A DNA stretch of 5,904 bases from Spirochaetes bacterium RBG_16_67_19 (GTDB lineage: Bacteria > Spirochaetota > Spirochaetia > SZUA-6 > DRHE01): positions 6,960 through 12,863 of the forward strand of contig MIBK01000178.1 in the NCBI GenBank assembly GCA_001829505.1, read 5' to 3'. Positions 1 to 5,904 of this stretch are shown here, in pieces; the stretch's first letter is position 1; each line of letters begins with the position of its first letter. The position numbers and the translations under genes were made by a program. The notes beneath the pieces were generated by a model that was given only the letters and a program-made list of their open reading frames with translations, searched no databases and was not told where the DNA came from.

Positions 1-72
1 CTGTTCTCTTTCCGGCGGGACGGGCCCGGCTTCGGGCGCATGGCGGCATTCATAGGAGCGAGCGGGCGATGA
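1..72 (+). CDS. C-terminal tail of an upstream gene (partial, unidentified)
   Basis: Frame 1 is open from the window edge to a TGA at 70-72 and encodes 23 residues ending in FIGASGR. The stop overlaps the argS start as ATGA (69-72), the usual arrangement for translational coupling in an operon, and the argS Shine-Dalgarno AGGAG (54-58) lies inside this tail. Third positions are about 78% G/C, closer to the neighbouring genes than the competing frame 2, which stops at TAG 53-55. The last ten codons are less GC-biased. Too little is visible to name the product, and the reading frame itself is an inference from the overlap and codon bias. Confidence 0.4.
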   Translation: MFSFRRDGPGFGRMAAFIGASGR

Positions 73-1823
73 ACCGGTACAAGGAACTCTGGCGGCGTAT
101 TCTGGCGGAAACCCTCTCGGCCCGGACCGGGCGGAAGGTCGAGGAGAGCGAGATCGTGACCGAGGTCCCGCCGCGCCCCGAGCTGGGCGACCTGGCCTTC
201 CCCCTGTTTCCCTTCGCCAAGAGCCTGCGCAAATCCCCCAAGGACGTGGCCCTGGAGCTGGCCGCGGCGCTGCGGGAGCGGGCAGCGGAGGGCCGCGGAG
301 TGGCCGAAGCCGCCGGACCCTACCTGAACGTCCGCCTGGAGCGGCCGCGGGTCATCGCCGAGGTGGTCCGGGACGTGCTGGCCCAGGGCGGAGGCTTCGG
401 GGCCAACGGCGAGCTGGCCGGCCAGCGGGTCGTGGTGGAGTTCTCCTCCCCCAACACCAACAAGCCGCTGCACCTGGGGCACATGCGCAACGACGCGATC
501 GGCATGGCGGTGGCCAGGATGCTGGAGGCCTGCGGGGCCGAGGTGCTGCGCGTGAACCTGATCAACGACCGCGGCATCCACATCTGCAAGTCCATGCTGG
601 CCTACCGCCGCTTCGGCGAGGGCCGCACCCCGGAAAGCCTGGGTCAGAAGAGCGACCACCTGGTCGGCGACTACTACGTGCGCTACGCCAAGTGGGCCGT
701 GGAGGACCCGGGAGCCGAGGCCCAGGCCCAGGCCCTGCTGCTGGCCTGGGAGCAGGGCGACCCGGAGGTGCGGGAGCTGTGGGGCACCATGAACCGCTGG
801 GCCATCGAGGGCATCAACCAGACCTACCGCAAGACCGGGGTGCGCTTCGACAAGGTCTACCGGGAGAGCGAGACCTACCTGCTGGGGCGGGCCGAGATCC
901 TGGCCGGCCTGGAGCGCGGGGTGTTCCAGCGCGACCCGGACGGCTCGGTGTGGGTGGACCTCACCGCCCAGGGCCTGGACCGCAAGGTGCTGCTGCGCAG
1001 CGACGGCACCTCCCTGTACGTGACCCAGGACGTGGGCACCGCGGTGCAGCGCCACCGCGACTGGCCCTTCAACCGGCAGATCTACGTGGTGGGCAACGAG
1101 CAGCGCTACCACTTCCAGGTGCTCTTCAAGGTGCTGGCCCTGCTCGGCCACGCCTGGGCGGAAAACCTGCACCACCTGGCCTACGGCATGGTCACCCTGC
1201 CGGAGGGCATGGGCAAGATGAAGTCGCGCGAGGGCACGGCCGTGGACGCCGACGAGCTGGTGGCCGATTTGGAAAGGCTGGCCGTGGAGCAGATCCGCTC
1301 CAAGGAGCGGGAGGCGGAGGTCGAGGACCTCCCCGGCACCGCGGAGAAGATCGCCCTGGGCGCCCTGCACTACTACCTGCTGGCCCCCTCCCCCTACAAG
1401 GACATGGTGTTCGACCCCAACGAGTCGATTTCCTTCACGGGCGCCACCGGGCCATACTTACAATACACGGGGGCCCGCATCTCCAGCATGCGGCGCAAGT
1501 TCGCCGAGCGCGCCGAGAGCTTCCGCGGCGGAGAGTTCCGCGCCGAGCTGCTGTCGGCCCCGGAGGAGTGGGAGCTGGCCAAGAGCATGGCGGCCTTCCC
1601 CGACACCGTGGCCCAGGCGGCCCGGGAGCTCAACCCCGCCCTGCTGGCCACGCACCTGTTCGAGCTGGCCCGCACCTACGCCAGCTACTATCACGACCAC
1701 CCGGTGCTGCACAACGAGGACTCCGCCCTGGTGGTGAGCCGCATCCGCCTGGCCGAGGCGGTCCGCCAGGTGCTGGCCTGCGGCATGGCGCTTATCGGGG
1801 TGCCGTTCCTGGAGAAGATGTAG
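69..1823 (+). CDS. argS: Arginyl-tRNA synthetase (class I aaRS)
   Basis: Cytoplasmic enzyme that charges tRNA-Arg with arginine using ATP; family knowledge is that ArgRS needs the tRNA for amino-acid activation. The 584-residue length is normal for the family. An N-terminal additional domain (about 1-110, with GPYLN near its end) leads into the Rossmann catalytic domain. The HIGH signature is H135-L-G-H138, preceded by SSPNTNKP. The KMSKS-loop equivalent is KMKSREG at 383-389. The DALR anticodon-binding domain (about 455-584) begins near GPYLQYTGAR and ends at a typical C-terminus. ATG 69 is chosen because AGGAG (54-58) sits 10 nt upstream and MNRYKELW is a natural ArgRS beginning, although the frame stays open further upstream. 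The gene appears coupled to the preceding one by ATGA. The last 133 bp also code, antisense, for the tail of the convergent CAP-protein gene. Residues 462-467 use unusual codons, including the only TTA codon I found in the window. Confidence 0.97.
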   Translation: MNRYKELWRRILAETLSARTGRKVEESEIVTEVPPRPELGDLAFPLFPFAKSLRKSPKDVALELAAALRERAAEGRGVAEAAGPYLNVRLERPRVIAEVVRDVLAQGGGFGANGELAGQRVVVEFSSPNTNKPLHLGHMRNDAIGMAVARMLEACGAEVLRVNLINDRGIHICKSMLAYRRFGEGRTPESLGQKSDHLVGDYYVRYAKWAVEDPGAEAQAQALLLAWEQGDPEVRELWGTMNRWAIEGINQTYRKTGVRFDKVYRESETYLLGRAEILAGLERGVFQRDPDGSVWVDLTAQGLDRKVLLRSDGTSLYVTQDVGTAVQRHRDWPFNRQIYVVGNEQRYHFQVLFKVLALLGHAWAENLHHLAYGMVTLPEGMGKMKSREGTAVDADELVADLERLAVEQIRSKEREAEVEDLPGTAEKIALGALHYYLLAPSPYKDMVFDPNESISFTGATGPYLQYTGARISSMRRKFAERAESFRGGEFRAELLSAPEEWELAKSMAAFPDTVAQAARELNPALLATHLFELARTYASYYHDHPVLHNEDSALVVSRIRLAEAVRQVLACGMALIGVPFLEKM

Positions 1824-2530
1824 CGGGGGTAAAAGGCGTTCGTCAGGAAGAACTCCCCGGTCCCCGTCCGGTACCCCAGGCGGTGATAGCGGCGGCCCGC
1901 CCCGGAGGGCAGGAGGAAGAGGAATTCGCGGCGGGCGGGATCCCAGGCCTCGGGCGGCACGACCTGCAATCCTGACCACAGCTGCGGTCCGGCGGCCCGC
2001 GGGTCCCGGAAAATGCCGGAAATCCGATACGTCCCGCCGGGCTCCAGCGTCAGCTGGAAGCCAACCACCCTGTGCTCGGCGAACAGCACCACCCAATACT
2101 CGGTGCCGGCCCCCCGCACCCGCCCCGCCGCGGCATGGGTCCAGCGGGGATCCAGGGCCGCCGCGGCGTGCGCGGGGCTGGCCTGCCAGGCCGCCGCGAC
2201 GGCCGAAAGGCTCGGCCCGGCGCCCAGGATTTCCCCCACGCGGGCCGCGCTCCCCCCGGCGGCCCGGTAGCGCCCCAGGGCGCTACGCCCCTCCGCGTCC
2301 CGGTGGGCCAGGCGTCCGGAAGCGGCCAGCACGGCAGCGTAGGCGTCAGCGGCCCTCTGCAGGGCCGGCTCCGCGGCCGGCCCGCCCAGCGAAGCCAGGC
2401 CCCGGGCGGACCGGAAGCCGTTCAGCCACTCCAGCCCCGGCTGCGCGGCCGCCTCCTGGGCCAGGGCCGCGGGCCCTGCGGCGCCCCACAGCAGCGCGAG
2501 GAGCAGGAAAACAGCGGGCCAGCTTTTCAT
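1691..2530 (-). CDS. Secreted CAP/SCP-domain (YkwD-like) protein
   Basis: The 279 residues begin with a clear Sec signal peptide: K2, hydrophobic FLLLALLW core at 8-15, and likely cleavage after A22-L23-A24, so the protein is exported. A bacterial CAP (SCP/PR-1) domain follows at about 30-155. Its marks are N37..R43-G-L, the AHRD block with H76, GEIL with E100, W115 then SPAH with H121, and a final strand YWVVLFAE (145-152). H76, E100 and H121 match the usual CAP-cavity residues. Function in bacterial members is mostly unknown. Residues 155-235 look beta-rich and I cannot assign them. Residues 236-279 lie antisense to the argS 3' end, are rich in Ser, Thr and Arg, and may be a read-through extension. 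The start is set by the signal peptide; only a weak SD (GGAT, 5 nt away) precedes it. The gene is divergent from the EF-G gene, with overlapping promoter signals. Confidence 0.85.
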   Translation of the reverse strand: MKSWPAVFLLLALLWGAAGPAALAQEAAAQPGLEWLNGFRSARGLASLGGPAAEPALQRAADAYAAVLAASGRLAHRDAEGRSALGRYRAAGGSAARVGEILGAGPSLSAVAAAWQASPAHAAAALDPRWTHAAAGRVRGAGTEYWVVLFAEHRVVGFQLTLEPGGTYRISGIFRDPRAAGPQLWSGLQVVPPEAWDPARREFLFLLPSGAGRRYHRLGYRTGTGEFFLTNAFYPRYIFSRNGTPISAMPQASTWRTASARRMRLTTRAESSLCSTGWS

Positions 2531-2552
2531 AACAGATCCGATCGATTATACA
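2524..2552 (+). promoter_or_regulatory. Candidate promoter for the first EF-G gene, overlapping the divergent one
   Basis: On the plus strand TTTTCA (2524-2529, 4 of 6 matches) and TATACA (2547-2552, 4 of 6 matches) are separated by exactly 17 bp. The -35 lies within the first codons of the divergent CAP gene, and the -10 overlaps that gene's TATAAT. Transcription would start near 2559, leaving about 10 nt before ATG 2569 and excluding ATG 2554. The box matches are weak, but spacing and AT-rich setting fit. Two polymerases could not occupy both promoters at once. Confidence 0.35.
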
Positions 2553-2571
2553 TATGGTACCACTTGTTATG
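2528..2571. repeat. Perfect 7-bp inverted repeat holding both divergent start codons
   Basis: CATAACA at 2528-2534 is the exact reverse complement of TGTTATG at 2565-2571. Each arm carries the ATG of one divergent gene: the CAP gene at 2530-2528 and the EF-G gene at 2569-2571. Both genes thus open with TGTTATGRAA. The arms are centred on the overlapping -10 boxes, 30 bp apart. Since ATG is shared by necessity, only four further bases per arm are informative, so chance cannot be excluded. The symmetry mildly supports 2569 over 2554 as the EF-G start. Confidence 0.5.
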
Positions 2572-2573
2572 GA
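2545..2573 (-). promoter_or_regulatory. Candidate sigma-70 promoter for the CAP-protein gene
   Basis: Read on the minus strand, 2550-2545 is a perfect TATAAT. Seventeen bases upstream, 2573-2568 reads TCCATA, which matches the -35 consensus at only 3 of 6 positions. The region is an AT-rich island in a GC-rich window. The predicted transcript would start near 2538, giving a leader of less than 10 nt, which is unusually short. The -10 match is seen; promoter use is inferred. Confidence 0.45.
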
Positions 2574-4635
2574 ACAACCCGAGCTCAAGAACATCCGCAA
2601 CATCGGTATCATCGCCCACATCGACGCCGGCAAGACGACGACCAGCGAACGCATCCTGTTCTATACCGGAAAAAGCCACCGCCTGGGGGAGGTGGACGAC
2701 GGGGAAGCCACCATGGACTGGATGGTCCAGGAGCAGGAACGCGGCATCACCATCACCGCCGCGGTGACCACCTGCTACTGGCGGGACCGCCAGATCAACA
2801 TCATCGACACCCCCGGGCACGTGGACTTCACGGCCGAGGTGGAACGCTCCATCCGGGTGCTGGACGGGGCGGTGGTCATCTTCTGCGCCGTGGGTGGGGT
2901 GGAACCGCAGTCCGAGACCGTCTGGCACCAGGCGGACCGCTACCACGTGCCCCGCCTGGCCTACATCAACAAGCTGGACCGGGTCGGGGCGGACTTCTTC
3001 GGGGTGGTGGAGGAGATCCGCCATAAGCTCGCCGCCAACCCCCTGATCCTCCAGCTGCCCATCGGCCGGGAGTCGGAGCTGGAGGGGGTGATCGACCTGC
3101 TGTCCATGAAGGAGCTGCGCTGGGAGGTGCAGGACGCCGGGCAGACCATCTACGAGAGCCCGGTGGACGCCTCCCGCCTGGACCAGGTGCGCGAGTACCG
3201 CCAGAAGGCGCTGGACCAGCTCTCCAAGGTTCCGGACCCGGCGCTGGCCGACCGCATCACGGAGCTGTTCCTGGAAGAGGCCGACATCCCCCTGGAGCTG
3301 GCCCGGCAGGCCGTGCGCAAGGGCACCCTGGAGGGAACCTTCGTGCCCCTGCTCTGCGGCGCCTCCCTGCGCAACCTGGGGGTGCAGCCCCTGCTGGACG
3401 CGGTGGTGGACTACCTGCCGGCCCCGGACGAGGTTCCTCCCCCCGAGGCCTTCCACACCAAGAAGGAAAAGAACGTGCAGGTGCCGGCCCGCCGGGACGG
3501 CCCGCCGGTGGGCCTGATCTACAAGATCCAGACCGACCGCGAGGCCGGCAACTTGAGCTACCTGCGCGTGTATTCCGGGGAGTTCCGCGACGGGGTGGCC
3601 GTGTACAACGTGGGCAAGCGCAAGCGGGAGCGCATCAACCGCCTGATGCGCATGCACGCCAACCGCTCCGAGCCCCTGGAGGCGGTCGGGGCGGGGGACG
3701 TGGCCGTGGTGGTGGGCTTCAAGCTGGCCCAGACCGGCGACACCGTGGGCAGCGACCAGTTCCCGGTGCTGCTGGAGCCGATGCACTTCCCCGAGCCGGT
3801 CATCTCCATCGCCATCGAGCCCCGCACCCTCTCGGAGCGCACCAAGCTGGAGGCGGCCCTGCGCCAGCTGGAGCGCGAGGACCCCACCTTCACCGTCAAG
3901 GAGAACGAGGAGACCGGGCAGCTGATCATCGCCGGCATGGGGGAGCTGCACCTGGACGTGCTGGTCACCCGGGTGATCGACGACTTCAAGGTGCAGGCCA
4001 AGGTGGGCGCGCCGCAGGTCTCCTACCGCGAATCGGTGACCTCCGCCGCCCAGCACGTGGAGCGCTACCACAAGGTGCTGGCCGGCAAGGAGAACAGCGC
4101 CGAGATCACCCTCCGGGTCCAGCGCCTGGACCGGGGCACGGGCAACCGCTTCCAGAGCCGGGTGGCCCCTCCCGACCTGCCCAGGGAGCTGGTGGAGGCG
4201 GTGAGACGCGGCGTGCAGGCCGCCTTCGGATCAGGGATCATGTACGGCTATCCGGTGATCGACGTGGGGGTGACCCTCTCCGGCGCGGCCTACAACCCCA
4301 GCACCTCCACCGCCATGGCCTACGAGGCCGCCGCCGCCCTGGGCTTCGACGCCGCCTGCCGCAAGGCCGGGCCCGTTCTGCTGGAGCCGATCATGCGGGT
4401 GGTCATCCTGGTGCCCCAGGAGTTCCTGGGCGAGGTGCTGGGCAACCTCAGCTCCCGCAAGGCGGAAATCACGGGCATCGACTCCAAGCCCGGGGTGGAG
4501 AGCATCCACGCCCACGTCCCGCTGGCCCATATGTTCGGCTACTCCACGGCCCTGCGCAGCGCCACTCAAGGGCGGGCCACCTTCACCATGGAGTTCAGCC
4601 ACTTCTCGCCGCGCGCGGACTTCAACGCGCCCTGA
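2569..4635 (+). CDS. fusA: Elongation factor G, EF-G2 (recycling-type) candidate
   Basis: Ribosomal translocase-family GTPase, complete at 688 residues with all five domains. In the G domain (about 8-285) the motifs are intact: P-loop AHIDAGKT 16-23, switch I RGITI 58-62, DTPGHVDF 80-87 with catalytic H84, and NKLD 134-137. The G5 motif reads GAS (264-266) instead of the usual GSA. Domain II is about 312-400, III 408-483, IV 484-605, and V 606-688, ending in the typical [19 protein letters not shown] block. Domain IV differs from standard EF-G: the QSGGRGQYG loop is replaced by LAGKENSAE (504-512), and the tip HxxDSSE is replaced by NPSTST (576-581). Mammalian mitochondrial EF-G2, as I recall it, has HPGTST here. 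I infer a ribosome-recycling rather than a translocating role. ATG 2554 would add five residues; neither start has a good SD, but 2569 gives the usual N-terminus [13 protein letters not shown]. Confidence 0.95.
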   Translation: MEQPELKNIRNIGIIAHIDAGKTTTSERILFYTGKSHRLGEVDDGEATMDWMVQEQERGITITAAVTTCYWRDRQINIIDTPGHVDFTAEVERSIRVLDGAVVIFCAVGGVEPQSETVWHQADRYHVPRLAYINKLDRVGADFFGVVEEIRHKLAANPLILQLPIGRESELEGVIDLLSMKELRWEVQDAGQTIYESPVDASRLDQVREYRQKALDQLSKVPDPALADRITELFLEEADIPLELARQAVRKGTLEGTFVPLLCGASLRNLGVQPLLDAVVDYLPAPDEVPPPEAFHTKKEKNVQVPARRDGPPVGLIYKIQTDREAGNLSYLRVYSGEFRDGVAVYNVGKRKRERINRLMRMHANRSEPLEAVGAGDVAVVVGFKLAQTGDTVGSDQFPVLLEPMHFPEPVISIAIEPRTLSERTKLEAALRQLEREDPTFTVKENEETGQLIIAGMGELHLDVLVTRVIDDFKVQAKVGAPQVSYRESVTSAAQHVERYHKVLAGKENSAEITLRVQRLDRGTGNRFQSRVAPPDLPRELVEAVRRGVQAAFGSGIMYGYPVIDVGVTLSGAAYNPSTSTAMAYEAAAALGFDAACRKAGPVLLEPIMRVVILVPQEFLGEVLGNLSSRKAEITGIDSKPGVESIHAHVPLAHMFGYSTALRSATQGRATFTMEFSHFSPRADFNAP

Positions 4636-4654
4636 GTCCAACCGGAGGTTTTCG

Positions 4655-4683
4655 TTGACAGCTTCCGGAAGAGCGGCTACAAT
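4655..4683 (+). promoter_or_regulatory. Strong sigma-70 promoter for the second EF-G-like gene
   Basis: A perfect TTGACA (4655-4660) and TACAAT (4678-4683, 5 of 6 matches) are separated by an ideal 17 bp. They lie in the 80-bp gap between the two EF-G genes. Transcription should begin near 4690, giving a leader of about 25 nt. The promoter suggests the downstream gene can be expressed independently of the upstream EF-G gene. I see no terminator in the gap, so read-through from upstream is also likely. Confidence 0.8.
4662..4671. promoter_or_regulatory. Palindrome CTTCCGGAAG in the promoter spacer, possible operator
   Basis: A perfect 10-bp palindrome occupies the spacer between the -35 and -10 boxes of the second EF-G-like gene. 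A protein bound there would block RNA polymerase, so it is a reasonable repressor-site candidate. A 10-bp GC-containing palindrome can also arise by chance, and no regulator gene is visible. Confidence 0.3.
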
Positions 4684-4701
4684 CGGCTGACTTCCCCACG
4701 A

Positions 4702-4708
4702 TAAGGAG
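4702..4708 (+). promoter_or_regulatory. Strong Shine-Dalgarno site TAAGGAG
   Basis: TAAGGAG lies 7 nt before ATG 4716 and fixes the start of the second EF-G-like gene. It contrasts with the SD-poor start of the first EF-G gene. Confidence 0.85.
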
Positions 4709-4715
4709 CACACGC

Positions 4716-5904
4716 ATGGCTTTTGACAGCGAGGCGATCCGCAATATTGCCGTCACCGGTCACGGGGCCACCGGCAAGACCTCGGTGGTGGAGCAGTTGC
4801 TGGCCTTCGGCGGGGGGATCCCCAAGGCAGAAACCGTGGAGGGCGGCAAGACGGTGAGCGACTTCACCGAGGAGGAAAACGCCCGCAAGATCTCCATTCA
4901 CCTCAGCCTTTCCCACCTGGAGTGGCAGGAGCGCAAGATCAACCTGCTGGACACCCCGGGGGCTTCCGATTTCGCCGGCGAGCTGGTGGCCGGGCTGCGC
5001 GCCGCGGAGACCGCCCTGGTCCTGGTGGCCGCGGACGCCGGGGTGCAGATCGGCACCATCCAGACCTGGCGCCGCCTCAAGGCCCGGGGCCTGCCGCGCC
5101 TGGTGTTCGTGAACAAGCTGGACAAGGAGCACGCCGACTTCGCCGGCGTCTTGAGCAGCCTGAAGGAGAACTTCCAGGCCAATTTCGTTCCGCTGACCGT
5201 GCCCATCGGCGAAGGGTCGGGCTTCAAGGGCGTGGTGGACCTGGTCGCCGGCAAGGCCTACCTGGCTCCCGAAGCCGGCCGCAAGAGCCTTGCCGTGGAC
5301 ATCCCCGCCGAGCTCGCCGAGGAGATGGCCGGCCGCCGCCAGGCGCTGATCGAGGCCGCCGCCGAGGGCGACGACAAGCTTATGGAGAAGTTCTTCGAGA
5401 CCGAAACCCTGAGCGACGAGGAGATCCAGCGGGGCCTGATCGGGGGCTTGCGAACCGGCAAGACGGTGCCCGTGCTCTGCGGCTCGGCGCTGCAGGGCTC
5501 CGGGATCCTGAGCCTGGCCAATGCCCTGGCCTCCATTTGCCCTTCGCCCCTGGGCCGCCAGGAGCCGCTGGCCGTAAAGGAGGGGGGCGAGGCCGCCGCC
5601 CAGCCCCTCGATCCCAAGGGCCCGGCCGCCTGCTTCGTGTTCAAGACCAGCATCGACCAGTTCTCCGGAAAGCTCTCCTTTGTGAAGGTGATCAGCGGCG
5701 CGATCCGCTCGGACACGGAGCTGGTGACCGCCCGCGACGGGCGCAAGGAGAAGCTGAACAAGATCTACACCTGCCAGGGCAAGAAGCTGGAAGACGCCGA
5801 GGCCCTGGTAGCCGGGGACGTGGGCATCCTGACCAAGCTGCCCACGGCCATCACCAACGATACCCTGCTCGCCCCGGAGCTGGAGCTGGCCTTCCAGCCC
5901 CTGG
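4716..5904 (+). CDS. EF-G-like GTPase (EF-G II type), 3' end outside window
   Basis: The 396 visible residues cover the G domain (about 8-280) and domain II (about 303-390) of an EF-G paralogue. Domains III-V, roughly 290-300 residues, should follow beyond the window. The P-loop is GHGATGKT (15-22), the guanine-specificity motif NKLD is at 133-136, and G5 GSA is at 256-258. Two GTPase motifs deviate. Switch I has ARKIS (56-60) where EF-G has RGIT. The DTPG motif reads DTPGASDF (79-86), with A83 in place of the catalytic histidine. As I recall, the EF-G II group often has GHGGSGKT, RK[VI]SI and DTPGYxDF, so this gene fits that group, though Ala rather than Tyr at this site is unusual. Cellular role is poorly defined; reduced or altered GTP hydrolysis is an inference. 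It has its own strong promoter, a spacer palindrome and a strong SD. It is not a recent duplicate of the upstream gene, because similarity is limited to family motifs. Confidence 0.92.
   Translation, partial: MAFDSEAIRNIAVTGHGATGKTSVVEQLLAFGGGIPKAETVEGGKTVSDFTEEENARKISIHLSLSHLEWQERKINLLDTPGASDFAGELVAGLRAAETALVLVAADAGVQIGTIQTWRRLKARGLPRLVFVNKLDKEHADFAGVLSSLKENFQANFVPLTVPIGEGSGFKGVVDLVAGKAYLAPEAGRKSLAVDIPAELAEEMAGRRQALIEAAAEGDDKLMEKFFETETLSDEEIQRGLIGGLRTGKTVPVLCGSALQGSGILSLANALASICPSPLGRQEPLAVKEGGEAAAQPLDPKGPAACFVFKTSIDQFSGKLSFVKVISGAIRSDTELVTARDGRKEKLNKIYTCQGKKLEDAEALVAGDVGILTKLPTAITNDTLLAPELELAFQPL

Noticed and set aside
24..37. Short hairpin GCCCG-GCTT-CGGGC before argS as a terminator or leader element
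   Set aside because: The stem is only 5 bp with no T-tract, and it lies inside the probable coding tail of the upstream gene.
2..55. Alternative frame-2 tail of an upstream gene ending at TAG 53-55
   Set aside because: Its third-position G/C is about 59%, below the 78% of frame 1, and it lacks the ATGA coupling with argS. It is less likely but not impossible.
692..1975. A 427-codon plus-strand frame inside and beyond argS
   Set aside because: The translation is a Gly/Pro/Arg/Ala-rich chain typical of an out-of-frame reading of high-GC DNA, and argS in the other frame is unmistakable.
1458..2096. A 212-codon minus-strand frame overlapping the argS end and the CAP gene
   Set aside because: It is out of frame with the CAP gene, has no motifs, and runs antisense to conserved ArgRS sequence.
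2539..2586. Cluster of palindromic hexamers resembling a cloning polylinker (CGATCG, ATCGAT, CATATG, GGTACC, GAGCTC)
   Set aside because: The flanking sequence reads smoothly into both native genes, including a natural EF-G N-terminus. The hexamers are more simply explained as chance in an AT-rich promoter island.
2013..2767. Plus-strand open frames opposite the CAP gene and running into the EF-G gene
   Set aside because: They are compositional shadows. The minus-strand frame has a signal peptide and CAP motifs, and the EF-G frame differs from the one that runs into it.
2527..4071. A long open frame of 514 codons on the minus strand opposite the first EF-G gene
   Set aside because: It is the mirror of a GC-rich real gene. 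Its product is a low-complexity His/Leu/Val/Gly/Gln-rich chain without domain motifs, while the plus strand encodes a full EF-G.
4642..4668. CCGGA / TCCGG inverted repeat as a terminator after the first EF-G gene
   Set aside because: Five-base arms around a 17-base loop without a T-run do not form a credible terminator, and the arms overlap the downstream promoter.
4231..5761. Several minus-strand open frames opposite the two EF-G genes
   Set aside because: They are low-complexity shadows without ribosome sites or domains, and both plus-strand genes are certain.

Overview
This window comes from a high-GC bacterial chromosome. G or C fills most third codon positions in all the genes, and AT-rich DNA is confined to two short promoter regions. 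It carries housekeeping genes, with no mobile element, CRISPR array, tRNA or rRNA visible. A Sec signal peptide on a secreted CAP-domain protein and strong Shine-Dalgarno sites before two genes fit an ordinary bacterium. The arginyl-tRNA synthetase has a spirochaete/Bacteroidetes-like HIGH region, and the first EF-G resembles the mitochondrial EF-G2 / spirochaete-planctomycete-deltaproteobacterial EF-G2 group. The phylum cannot be fixed from this sequence, and these affinities are judgments from memory.

Layout. Positions 1-72 hold the apparent 3' tail of an upstream gene, joined by an ATGA overlap to argS (69-1823, +), a complete arginyl-tRNA synthetase. Convergent to argS, and overlapping its 3' end by 133 bp, is a secreted CAP/SCP-domain protein gene (1691-2530, -). 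A very short AT-rich divergent promoter region follows. It has overlapping -10 candidates and a perfect 7-bp inverted repeat that contains both start codons. Next is a complete elongation-factor-G gene (2569-4635, +; an alternative start at 2554). An 80-bp gap with a textbook sigma-70 promoter, a palindrome inside the promoter spacer and a strong ribosome-binding site leads to a second, divergent EF-G-like GTPase gene (4716 to the window edge, +). That gene is cut off after domain II.

How the genes relate. Three of the four main genes serve translation. ArgRS charges tRNA-Arg. The first EF-G has intact GTPase motifs but a domain IV tip unlike the canonical translocase and like the ribosome-recycling EF-G2 type. 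The second has a GTP-binding P-loop but lacks the usual switch I RGIT motif and the catalytic histidine of the DTPGH motif. Neither therefore looks like the standard str-operon translocase, which would be expected elsewhere in the genome. The CAP protein is a probable envelope or extracellular protein, with no evident link to translation beyond the shared divergent promoter region.

No wholly new system is evident. The points most worth following are the side-by-side pair of non-canonical EF-Gs, the symmetric SD-less divergent start region, and the antisense-overlapping tail of the CAP protein.
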